Assembly (NCBI GenBank): GCA_003645385.1
Contig: QNEY01000080.1
Location: forward strand, 1 to 7,241
DNA: 7,241 bases
Direction of reading: 5' to 3'
Origin: Gammaproteobacteria bacterium
Lineage (GTDB): Bacteria; Pseudomonadota; Gammaproteobacteria; Nitrosococcales; Methylophagaceae
Shown piece after piece: positions 1 through 6,265 of the stretch. How positions within the stretch are numbered: position 1 is the first letter of the stretch; every line of letters starts with the position of its first letter. The position numbers were made by a program, and so were the translations under genes. The notes beneath the pieces are model-generated. The model had not been told where the DNA came from. It ran no database searches and saw only the letters and a list, made by a program, of their open reading frames with translations.

Positions 1-2738
1 GTTACCGTCAAATCTAACGGTATCTCATAATCGTCACTTTCTTCTGCCACCAATTTTATGATTACCTCTTTATTACCTTCTAGTGATAATTGAGCACTAT
101 CCATCATAATCGGGAATGTCGAATCATCATCTTGTTTAATAGCTAAATTGACATTTTTAACATTAATTACACCTTTGGATTTCAACAACGGTTTGTTCTC
201 TACAAATACGCCGGAAAGATCCACCTTAAGCATCTCTATTTCACCTGAGACTCGATCATCTTCTGTAATCAAACTCAACAGTTTGGAAATGGAAATATTG
301 TTTGCTTGGCCCTGAACCTGATATGCCCATGGTTTCTTGTTTAAATCTATTTTTAAATCAAGCTGCGAATGTTTAATAAAGTTGCCACCTTGCTCTGAAA
401 CAATATGAACTTTTCCAGCTTGTATTTTTGTCTGATTCGTAATATTTCTAAGATGAACCTGTTGAATTCTAAACTCATCGACTGTCAACTTGATGTCTGT
501 ATCAAAGTCAGGCTTTTGAATCTCACCCTTGCTTTCAGATTGTGTGGTCGGCTGAAAGTAAGTCAGTATTTCATCATCCAAATAAGTGACGTTAATGTCT
601 CCTGTCAGCTTCTGTGGTGCTGCTTGCTGTTGCCAGGATAAACTTCCTGTCCATTTCAATTCACCTATTTCTGAAGATATTTTTTTCAGTGAAATAAACT
701 TGTTATCTGCCTCAATAAAGCCGTTCAAATAGTAAGGCACTGCTTTTGCTAACTGTGGAACAACAAAACGATCACCTAAACTCTTCAGGCTTTTCCCTTT
801 CAAAGCTACTTTCAGCTTTGTTTTATGCTCAGAGCTTAAAGGCCAACCTAAATCACCGTTGAAATCAAGCTGGGCAATATCACTCAGACTGATTTGTCCC
901 TCCACCGGTACTGCTGTTTCAGCTTCCAGTATATTTGGAATGGTGGTCACAGAAAGTTTGATTTTCAGATCTTTGTATTGATCATCAATAGTAAGCTTGA
1001 GATCACTGTTCAATTTGGCTTTTTCTGCAATGACAATCCCTAAAGTACCGGCTAGCTGATGCCTCCCTATAGAGGCATCGATCTGACTCAAAGCAATTCC
1101 ATGATCATTGGCATTAATTGCAGCTTTTAGATAATAAGGTTCGGGCTCTGATAATTGTTCAATTTCCAGAAACTGACCCACTTTGGATAAATCATTACCT
1201 TTTAGAATAAGGTCCAACTTTGTTGCTTCACCACTTAATGGCCAAGCAAATGTACCATCCACATCTAATTCTGCAATATCATTCAGACTAACTTTTCCAT
1301 CCAGTGGTATTGGTTTATCTGTTTGCAATGCCTTTGTGTCAGCATTTATATCCAGTTTGATACGTAAATCTTTGTACTGCTCGTTAATGCTTAACTTAAT
1401 ATCACTAGTCAATTTCGTTTGTTCAGCAATTATCAACGCCAGATCACCTGTTAGACTCATTTCTCCAACAACACTATCAATATTGTTTAAGGTGATCCCC
1501 TGCTCACTGGCATTAATTGCAGCTTTTAGATAATAGGACTCAGGATAGGATAATTGTTCAATTGCTAAAAACTGACCCATCTTGGATAAATCATTACCTT
1601 TTAAAACAATATCCAACTTTGTTGCTTCACTACGCAATGGCCAAGCAAATATGCCATCCACATCAAATTCAGCAATATCATTCAGGCTAACTTTTCCATC
1701 CAGTGGTATTGGTTTATCTGTTTGCAATGCCTGTTCATCAGTATCAATATCCAGTTTGATATGTAAGTCTTTGTACTGTTCATTGATGCTTAGCTTAAGA
1801 TTACTGGTTAATTTAGCTTGTTTGCCCATCGTCAATGCCAAATCACCTGCCAGACTGATTTGTCCAACAACACTATCAATATCTTTCAAAGCAATGCCCT
1901 GTTCACTGGCGTTAATTTCGGCTTTTAAATAATAGGGGTCAGGATCTGAGAATTCGGGAATATTAAGCAACTGCCCTAGTTTTTGCAGATTATTTCCCTC
2001 AATGCCAAACCGTAAAGCAGTAGCTGCTGTTCGCAATGGCCATCCCAAATCACCGTCAAGATTTCCTCGTGCCTCACCACCTAAATCAAATGTTCCTGTT
2101 AATGGAAAGGCTTGATCAGCAGCAACTTCTTTACCACTGACAATTGATAGTTTTAGTGCCCGATCTTGAATAGTGCCATTTAAAATAGCCATCAAGCCTG
2201 CTTGCCTAGTTAGACTTGCATTGAAATCACTGATGTAGCCATTAATTATTGGCTTATTAACATCTGTATATTGGAAAGTAACATCTTGTAATGTGACCTG
2301 GCTTTCAAATAACGACACTGAAGAAGATTCTTTATCTTTAGTAGTTTCGCTAGTGAACTGCCAGTTTGCTTTATCTTCAGTATTTTTCTCAAGAAACACC
2401 CTGATTCCTTGTGCCTGAAATTGTGGTATGTCTGCATTATTAGAAAAAATTCTTTTCAGATCTATATCGAGATGGATTTTCTCCACCACCAGCATGTCTG
2501 GTCTATTCGACCATTCAGGATTTGCCAAATGAATATTTTCAAGGTCAATAATCAGCTTTGGGTAAACTGATAACTCTATATCGCCTTTAATTTCAAAAGG
2601 ACGATCTAAATTTGAAGATACCAGATCGTTAATAATAGGTTTAACTAGCTCTGGCTTATTCACAACTATCGCGGATACAACCAATAAGGTAATAAATAAT
2701 AATGCAATGGCTAAAGAAACCCGACGAAGCAACTTCAT
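1..2738 (-). CDS. AsmA-family envelope protein with internal tandem repeats (3' end missing)
   Basis: The frame is open from an ATG at 2738 to the left edge, about 912 codons, with no stop, so the C-terminus is outside the window. The start is supported by AAGGTG 7 nt upstream. Residues 1-4 are basic (MKLLRR) and about 6-26 form one hydrophobic anchor. Residues 27-100 read like a classical AsmA N-terminal domain: KPIINDLV, then a 'GDIELSVYPKL' stretch and NIHLANPEW. Residues about 125-654 are repeated modules of 133-134 residues, each with a PYYL motif (SYYL in one) and a GWPL or AWPL motif. The remaining visible part is beta-rich and repeat-free. AsmA-like proteins (AsmA, TamB, YhdP, YdbH) are anchored in the inner membrane and span the periplasm; several are implicated in phospholipid transport to the outer membrane or in outer-membrane protein assembly. 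Family assignment is strong; the specific member and function are inferred only. The gene is divergent from the sulfatase cluster. Confidence 0.9.
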   Translation of the reverse strand, partial: MKLLRRVSLAIALLFITLLVVSAIVVNKPELVKPIINDLVSSNLDRPFEIKGDIELSVYPKLIIDLENIHLANPEWSNRPDMLVVEKIHLDIDLKRIFSNNADIPQFQAQGIRVFLEKNTEDKANWQFTSETTKDKESSSVSLFESQVTLQDVTFQYTDVNKPIINGYISDFNASLTRQAGLMAILNGTIQDRALKLSIVSGKEVAADQAFPLTGTFDLGGEARGNLDGDLGWPLRTAATALRFGIEGNNLQKLGQLLNIPEFSDPDPYYLKAEINASEQGIALKDIDSVVGQISLAGDLALTMGKQAKLTSNLKLSINEQYKDLHIKLDIDTDEQALQTDKPIPLDGKVSLNDIAEFDVDGIFAWPLRSEATKLDIVLKGNDLSKMGQFLAIEQLSYPESYYLKAAINASEQGITLNNIDSVVGEMSLTGDLALIIAEQTKLTSDIKLSINEQYKDLRIKLDINADTKALQTDKPIPLDGKVSLNDIAELDVDGTFAWPLSGEATKLDLILKGNDLSKVGQFLEIEQLSEPEPYYLKAAINANDHGIALSQIDASIGRHQLAGTLGIVIAEKAKLNSDLKLTIDDQYKDLKIKLSVTTIPNILEAETAVPVEGQISLSDIAQLDFNGDLGWPLSSEHKTKLKVALKGKSLKSLGDRFVVPQLAKAVPYYLNGFIEADNKFISLKKISSEIGELKWTGSLSWQQQAAPQKLTGDINVTYLDDEILTYFQPTTQSESKGEIQKPDFDTDIKLTVDEFRIQQVHLRNITNQTKIQAGKVHIVSEQGGNFIKHSQLDLKIDLNKKPWAYQVQGQANNISISKLLSLITEDDRVSGEIEMLKVDLSGVFVENKPLLKSKGVINVKNVNLAIKQDDDSTFPIMMDSAQLSLEGNKEVIIKLVAEESDDYEIPLDLTV
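777..1976 (-). repeat. Tandem intragenic repeats of 399/399/402 bp in the AsmA-like gene
   Basis: Three in-frame units are read on the minus strand: 1976-1578, 1577-1179 and 1178-777 (protein residues about 255-387, 388-520 and 521-654). Each begins with Gly-Gln (GQLL, GQFL, GQFL), followed by PYYL or SYYL and then an IDSVVG- or IDASIG-like stretch, QYKDL, a SLNDIA- or SLSDIA-like motif and a WPL motif. A more diverged module precedes them (about residues 125-254) and a partial one follows, beginning GDRFVV...PYYL at residue 655. The best-matching DNA is a 46-base run identical at 1288-1333 and 1687-1732, exactly 399 bases apart. Spacing is a multiple of three throughout, so the duplication keeps the frame and extends the repetitive beta structure. 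Confidence 0.88.
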
Positions 2739-2797
2739 TAAAAAACACCTTACAATTCAATCTGTACACTCTAACAAAAAAGGACATTCCTGTTCCG

Positions 2798-2826
2798 ATT
2801 ATTGAATATTCAATCATGTATTCCAA
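2798..2826 (-). promoter_or_regulatory. Candidate sigma-70-type promoter of the AsmA-like gene
   Basis: On the minus strand TTGGAA (2826-2821) and AATAAT (2803-2798) are separated by 17 bases. They match the TTGACA and TATAAT consensus at 4/6 and 5/6 positions. Transcription would begin near 2790, giving a leader of about 50 nt before the ATG at 2738. A palindrome at 2801-2814 overlaps the -10 box and the spacer. This is prediction by eye in an AT-rich region, so chance matches are possible. Confidence 0.35.
2801..2814. promoter_or_regulatory. Perfect 14-bp palindrome, possible operator
   Basis: ATTGAATATTCAAT equals its own reverse complement. It lies in the 180-bp region between the divergent AsmA-like and small-peptide genes and overlaps the candidate -10 region of the leftward promoter. 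A dimeric repressor could bind here, but I do not recognise the site as that of a known regulator, and AT-rich palindromes arise by chance. No T-tract follows it, so it is not a terminator. Confidence 0.3.
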
Positions 2827-2860
2827 GCGACAATGCTCATTAGAACTCTTCGAAATTAAT

Positions 2861-2889
2861 TTGATTATTAAATATTGGAAGAGCATCAT
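2861..2889 (+). promoter_or_regulatory. Weak candidate promoter for the peptide-sulfatase genes
   Basis: TTGATT (2861-2866) and CATCAT (2884-2889) are 17 bases apart and each matches the sigma-70 consensus at 4/6 positions. The inferred start near 2896 would leave a leader of about 23 nt that still contains the ribosome binding site at 2903-2910. The score is poor and other AT-rich hexamers nearby could serve instead. Confidence 0.22.
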
Positions 2890-2918
2890 TTACAATTTCA
2901 TTAAAAAGGAATTCACCT

Positions 2919-3068
2919 GTGAAAAGAATTTTATTGTTAACCCTATTTCTAGGATATTCATTATTATCCATGGCTGTCGATTATCAAGGCTTGGCTGACT
3001 CTGTAGATAAAGACAAAGCTGTTGAATCAGTTGATAAACAAAAAGCTATGGAAGCTTTATCAAAATAA
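2919..3068 (+). CDS. Small exported peptide, 49 aa, unknown function
   Basis: This short gene starts with GTG at 2919 and ends at a TAA at 3066. AAAAAGGA at 2903-2910 is a good Shine-Dalgarno sequence 8 nt before the GTG. Residues 1-19 (MKRILLLTLFLGYSLLSMA) are a textbook signal peptide: two basic residues, a hydrophobic core, and a small residue before a likely cut at SMA/VD. The mature part is only about 30 residues, highly charged and probably helical. It carries a ninefold-residue repeat, SVDKDKAVE then SVDKQKAME, directly in tandem. It lies 43 nt upstream of the sulfatase on the same strand, so the two are probably co-transcribed. I recognise no family. It may be a periplasmic accessory peptide or a leader ORF. 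The combined RBS, signal peptide and repeat make it likely to be real, although the GTG start is unconfirmed. Confidence 0.68.
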   Translation: MKRILLLTLFLGYSLLSMAVDYQGLADSVDKDKAVESVDKQKAMEALSK

Positions 3069-3111
3069 ACAATTCACCATATTTCATTATTTTAGTTAAG
3101 GAAGTTCTATC

Positions 3112-4653
3112 ATGAAATTCAAGAAAATAATGTTCTCAGGGCTAGCAGTAACCACCCTGATGCTTTCAACAGCAGGATTTTCCCAAACAGAACAACCCAA
3201 TATTCTGGTTATTTGGGGGGATGATATTGGTCAATCTAATATCAGTGCATATACTCGGGGGGTGATGGGCTATCAAACCCCCAATATTGATCGGATTGCT
3301 AATGAAGGCATGATGTTTACCGATTATTATGGCGAGCAGAGTTGTACCGCCGGTCGGTCGTCATTTATTTTAGGACAAAGTGTTTATCGAACCGGCTTGA
3401 GTAAAGTTGGACTACCGGGTGCAGCAGGCGGTATCAATGAAAAGGATCCAACCATTGCTGGATTACTCAAACAAGAAGGCTATGCAACCGGTCAGTTTGG
3501 TAAAAACCACTTGGGTGATCGTGATGACATGTTACCGACCAATCATGGCTTTGATGAATTTTTCGGTAATTTATACCACCTCAATGCTGAAGAAGAACCA
3601 GAAAATGAAGATTACCCAACAAATCCTGCATTTCATGAAAAATTTGGCCCCCGTGGTGTTATCCATTCCTATGCAGGTGGCAAGATTGAAGACACCGGAC
3701 CATTAACCAAAAAACGCATGGAAACGGTTGATGATGAGACTGTTGCAGCAGCATTAGGCTTTATCGATGATAAAACGAAAGCAGGCCAACCGTGGTTTGT
3801 TTGGTGGAGTGGTACCCGAATGCATTTCCGTACCCATGTCAAAGAAGAGCTTCGTGGCATTTCTGGTCAGGATGAATACAGTGATGGCATGGTTGAACAT
3901 GACCGTCATATTGGACAATTCTTAACTAAACTTGATGATTTAGGCATTGCCGACAATACAATTGTATTTTATTCAACCGATAATGGTCCACATATGAATA
4001 CTTGGCCTGATGCGGGTATGACACCATTCCGTGGTGAAAAAAACACTAATTGGGAAGGCGGTTGGCGTGTACCAGCAATGGTTCGTTGGCCTGGACATAT
4101 CGAAGCAGACTCAATTTCTAATGAAATTGTTCATCATATGGACTGGATGCCTACTTTCCTAGCAGCTGCAGGTAATACTGAAGTCAAAGAAAAGCTACTA
4201 ACTGGCTATCAAGCCATAGGTCGAGACTATAAAGTACATCTTGATGGCTACAATATTCTACCCATGTTGACTGGAGAGACTAAAGAAAGTCCACGCCATG
4301 AAATTTTCTATTTCTCTGATGATGGTGATCTGACAGCTCTGCGCTATGATGATTGGAAGGCAATTTTTATGGAACAACGTATAGAAGCCACTTTCGAGAC
4401 ATGGGCTAACCCATTTACACCTTTACGTGTGCCATTGTTATTTAATCTACGTCGTGATCCTTATGAGCGAGCTCAAAAGACATCTAACACTTACTATGAT
4501 TGGTTGCTGGATCGAGTTTATTTGTTGTTACCAGCTGCAGATTATGTGAGTAAATTCCTCACTACCTTCAAAGAGTATCCACCTCGTATGAAGGCAGCTA
4601 GCTTTACGCCGTCGGATGCTGTGGAGTCAATCCAAAATGTAGGCTCTAAGTAA
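3112..4653 (+). CDS. Periplasmic type I arylsulfatase (formylglycine-dependent)
   Basis: The product is 513 aa and hydrolyses sulfate esters; the natural substrate cannot be told. The ATG has AAGGA about 10 nt upstream. Residues 1-24 are a signal peptide (MKFKKIMF, a hydrophobic core, then AGFS), so the enzyme is exported. Mature sequence opens with PNILVIWGDDIG, where Asp37 and Asp38 are expected metal ligands. Cys78 lies in CTAGR, which fits the C-x-[PA]-x-R sulfatase signature in which Cys becomes formylglycine; Arg82 is its partner. GKNHLGD (130-136) supplies Lys131 and His133, His238 sits in RMHF, STDNGPH (288-294) supplies Asp290 and Asn291, and Lys310 follows in FRGEK. All core catalytic positions I can check are present, and length is normal for the family. 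The Cys-type site needs a formylglycine-generating enzyme (or an anaerobic maturase), which is not in this window. It follows the small peptide gene and is followed by a terminator and a HAD lipoprotein gene. Confidence 0.95.
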   Translation: MKFKKIMFSGLAVTTLMLSTAGFSQTEQPNILVIWGDDIGQSNISAYTRGVMGYQTPNIDRIANEGMMFTDYYGEQSCTAGRSSFILGQSVYRTGLSKVGLPGAAGGINEKDPTIAGLLKQEGYATGQFGKNHLGDRDDMLPTNHGFDEFFGNLYHLNAEEEPENEDYPTNPAFHEKFGPRGVIHSYAGGKIEDTGPLTKKRMETVDDETVAAALGFIDDKTKAGQPWFVWWSGTRMHFRTHVKEELRGISGQDEYSDGMVEHDRHIGQFLTKLDDLGIADNTIVFYSTDNGPHMNTWPDAGMTPFRGEKNTNWEGGWRVPAMVRWPGHIEADSISNEIVHHMDWMPTFLAAAGNTEVKEKLLTGYQAIGRDYKVHLDGYNILPMLTGETKESPRHEIFYFSDDGDLTALRYDDWKAIFMEQRIEATFETWANPFTPLRVPLLFNLRRDPYERAQKTSNTYYDWLLDRVYLLLPAADYVSKFLTTFKEYPPRMKAASFTPSDAVESIQNVGSK

Positions 4654-4677
4654 GTAGGCTTTACAGATTGTAAAATC

Positions 4678-4711
4678 AAGCCAGCCTTAGATTCTCTTAG
4701 GCTGGCTTTTT
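4678..4711 (+). terminator. Rho-independent terminator after the sulfatase gene
   Basis: A 13-bp stem (AGCCAGCCTTAGA at 4679-4691 with TCTTAGGCTGGCT at 4695-4707, one mismatch) closes a 3-base loop and runs into TTTTT (4707-4711). It sits 25 nt after the sulfatase stop and 25 nt before the HAD start. It should end or attenuate transcription between the two genes. I see no convincing promoter between it and the HAD gene. Confidence 0.85.
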
Positions 4712-4736
4712 AGTATTGTGATTTAGGAATTAATAT

Positions 4737-5732
4737 ATGAATACCCAATCTCACCATTTATGGCTATTTCTCCTGCTGGTTCTTACTAATTTATTTATTA
4801 CAGCCTGCTCAAAGGTCGATCCATTACCTTCATGGAACGAGGGTGATAGCAAACAAAATATTATCGCTTTTGTTGAAGCAGTAACGGATAAATCTAGCCC
4901 TGATTTTGTACCAGCTGAAGAACGTATTGCAACCTTTGATAATGATGGTACATTATGGTCAGAACGCCCGATTTACTTTCAATTATTCTTTGCCATTGAC
5001 CGTGTTAAACAATTAGCACCTCAACATCCTAAATGGAAAACCACCCAACCTTTCAAAGCTGTTCTTGATAATGATATGGATGCATTGGCTGCTTCGGGTG
5101 AGAAGGATTTGATACAACTAGTTATGGCCACACATGCTGGCACTACTACGGAAGCGTTTTCCCAAATTGTAAAAGACTGGTTAGCTACTGCTAAACACTC
5201 TCGTTTTGATCGTCCTTATAATGAATTGGTTTTTCAACCGATGTTGGAGTTGCTGACTTATTTGCGTGCTAATGAGTTCAAAAATTTCATTATTTCCGGT
5301 GGAGGCATTGAATTTATGCGTCCTTGGGTCGAGGGTGTTTATGGCATTCCTCCAGAGCAGGTTGTGGGTAGCAGCATCAAAACAAAGTTTGAAATGCGTG
5401 ATGGCAGGCCTATTTTAGTTCGCCTACCAGAAATTAACTTTATTAATGATAAAGAGGGCAAACCAGTCGGTATCAATCAGTATATAGGTCGTCGCCCGAT
5501 TGCAGCATTTGGTAACTCTGATGGTGATTTACAAATGCTGCAGTGGACTGCAGCAGGAGAAGGTAAGCGCCTGATGTTATTTGTCCATCACACGGATGAC
5601 AAGCGTGAATATGCTTATGACCGTAAATCACACATCGGCAAATTAGATAAAGGATTGGATGAGGCAGAAAAGAATGGCTGGACAGTTGTAGATATGAAAG
5701 CAGATTGGAAAGTGATTTACCCTTCAAATTAA
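4737..5732 (+). CDS. HAD-superfamily phosphatase, predicted lipoprotein
   Basis: The product is 331 aa. The ATG at 4737 has AGGA (4725-4728) 8 nt upstream. Residues 8-20 are a hydrophobic signal core and ITAC (21-24) is a lipobox, so Cys24 is the likely lipidated residue. Ser at +2 argues for sorting to the outer membrane and a periplasmic location. HAD motif I is FDNDGTLW, with nucleophile Asp68 and acid/base Asp70. Motif II is the Ser187 of ISGGG. A Lys in INDKEGK (about 235-241) could be the motif III lysine. Motif IV is GNSDGD (259-264), with Asp262 and Asp264 as magnesium ligands. Residues about 75-170 would be the helical cap. The motif layout resembles phosphoserine-phosphatase-like HAD enzymes, which cleave phosphomonoesters, but an exported lipoprotein is unlikely to act on cytoplasmic phosphoserine. 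Substrate unknown. It lies 83 nt after the sulfatase on the same strand, separated by a terminator. Confidence 0.9.
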   Translation: MNTQSHHLWLFLLLVLTNLFITACSKVDPLPSWNEGDSKQNIIAFVEAVTDKSSPDFVPAEERIATFDNDGTLWSERPIYFQLFFAIDRVKQLAPQHPKWKTTQPFKAVLDNDMDALAASGEKDLIQLVMATHAGTTTEAFSQIVKDWLATAKHSRFDRPYNELVFQPMLELLTYLRANEFKNFIISGGGIEFMRPWVEGVYGIPPEQVVGSSIKTKFEMRDGRPILVRLPEINFINDKEGKPVGINQYIGRRPIAAFGNSDGDLQMLQWTAAGEGKRLMLFVHHTDDKREYAYDRKSHIGKLDKGLDEAEKNGWTVVDMKADWKVIYPSN

Positions 5733-5744
5733 GGAATGAAAACT

Positions 5745-5776
5745 ACTGTCCAGAATCAATGATGATTCTGGACAGT
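5745..5776. terminator. Perfect 14-bp hairpin between convergent genes
   Basis: ACTGTCCAGAATCA (5745-5758) and TGATTCTGGACAGT (5763-5776) are exact reverse complements around a 4-base loop. It lies 12 nt after the HAD stop and 13 nt after the end of the DUF4345 gene reading leftwards. On the minus strand the stem is followed by AGTTTTC, a short T-run; on the plus strand the following bases are TCCC. It therefore best fits termination of the leftward transcript, with some effect on the rightward one. Confidence 0.72.
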
Positions 5777-5789
5777 TCCCAAGTCACTA

Positions 5790-6170
5790 TTATTCATCTG
5801 GAAGCTTAAAGATCCAATAGGCAACTGGAACAAGCAAGAACTCCATACATATGTAGAGCAGTAAAAGTGCTGAAGGTTGCCCATCCGCAAAAAAGCTAAT
5901 AATTCTACCTGTCACTAAGCCACCAGCAAAAACTATTGTTGTTAACACCGCGGTATTTCTATATTTATCACTAAATGCTGCATACAACCAGAATAATCCC
6001 AGAGCGATATAAAGCCCCATTACTGCACGTAATATATGAGCAAGATTCAAATCTAACTCAGATACATCTAGAAATGTCAGAGCAAACCATTGCGGTGAAA
6101 CCCCATATAATAGTGCAATAATCAACACTGTAAAAAAAGTAAAAATCAGAAAGTATTTTTTTATCTTCAT
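5790..6170 (-). CDS. DUF4345-type small integral membrane protein
   Basis: The product is 126 aa with four hydrophobic segments at about 7-24, 46-66, 73-94 and 101-121, so it is an inner-membrane protein. Landmarks that fit my memory of the DUF4345 family are GVSP after the first helix, the HILRAVMGLY stretch starting helix 2, an FAGGL..GR motif in helix 3, and the DGQPS turn before helix 4. No catalytic residues are evident and the family has no settled function. The ATG has AGGA 10 nt upstream, which is slightly long. It is convergent with the HAD gene and shares the hairpin beyond its 3' end. It is co-directional with the acyltransferase gene upstream, 95 nt away. It could be co-transcribed with that gene or have its own promoter. 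Confidence 0.78.
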   Translation of the reverse strand: MKIKKYFLIFTFFTVLIIALLYGVSPQWFALTFLDVSELDLNLAHILRAVMGLYIALGLFWLYAAFSDKYRNTAVLTTIVFAGGLVTGRIISFFADGQPSALLLLYICMEFLLVPVAYWIFKLPDE

Positions 6171-6193
6171 ATAATGATTATCCTATCCGTATT

Positions 6194-6224
6194 TTTATAT
6201 GCACTTTTATATTAACCAATTCAA
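6194..6224 (-). promoter_or_regulatory. Weak candidate promoter of the DUF4345 gene
   Basis: On the minus strand TTGAAT (6224-6219) and TATAAA (6199-6194) are separated by 19 bases, longer than the optimal 17. The position fits, with a start about 15-20 nt before the ATG at 6170. The 95-bp gap shows no clear terminator for the upstream acyltransferase gene, so read-through is an equally good explanation for its expression. Confidence 0.2.
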
Positions 6225-6265
6225 AATGAATAATCTGCCAAACTAAAAGACACTCCAACTCAACT

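Noticed and set aside
1183..1932. Two 116-aa plus-strand frames (1183-1533 and 1582-1932) that resemble each other
   Set aside because: They are antisense shadows of two AsmA repeat units exactly 399 bases apart. Their similarity comes from the repeat, and there is no RBS or family match.
777..1976. The 399-bp periodicity as a possible CRISPR or mobile-element repeat
   Set aside because: Units are contiguous, in frame, protein-coding and without spacers, terminal inverted repeats or a transposase.
2246..2889. Minus-strand frames at 2246-2437 and 2656-2889
   Set aside because: They lie out of frame within or across the start of the AsmA-like gene and its promoter region, with no domain features.
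2702..2998. 98-aa plus-strand frame crossing the asmA start and the peptide gene
   Set aside because: It overlaps the first codons of the AsmA-like gene antisense and the peptide gene in another frame. Its composition is random-looking and the peptide frame has the RBS and signal peptide.
3407..3860. Frames at 3407-3706 (+) and 3669-3860 (-) inside the sulfatase gene
   Set aside because: The sulfatase frame is continuous with all its catalytic motifs; these are shadows.
5473..5727. 84-aa minus-strand frame antisense to the end of the HAD gene
   Set aside because: The HAD frame contains motif IV here, and the antisense frame has no RBS or recognisable sequence.
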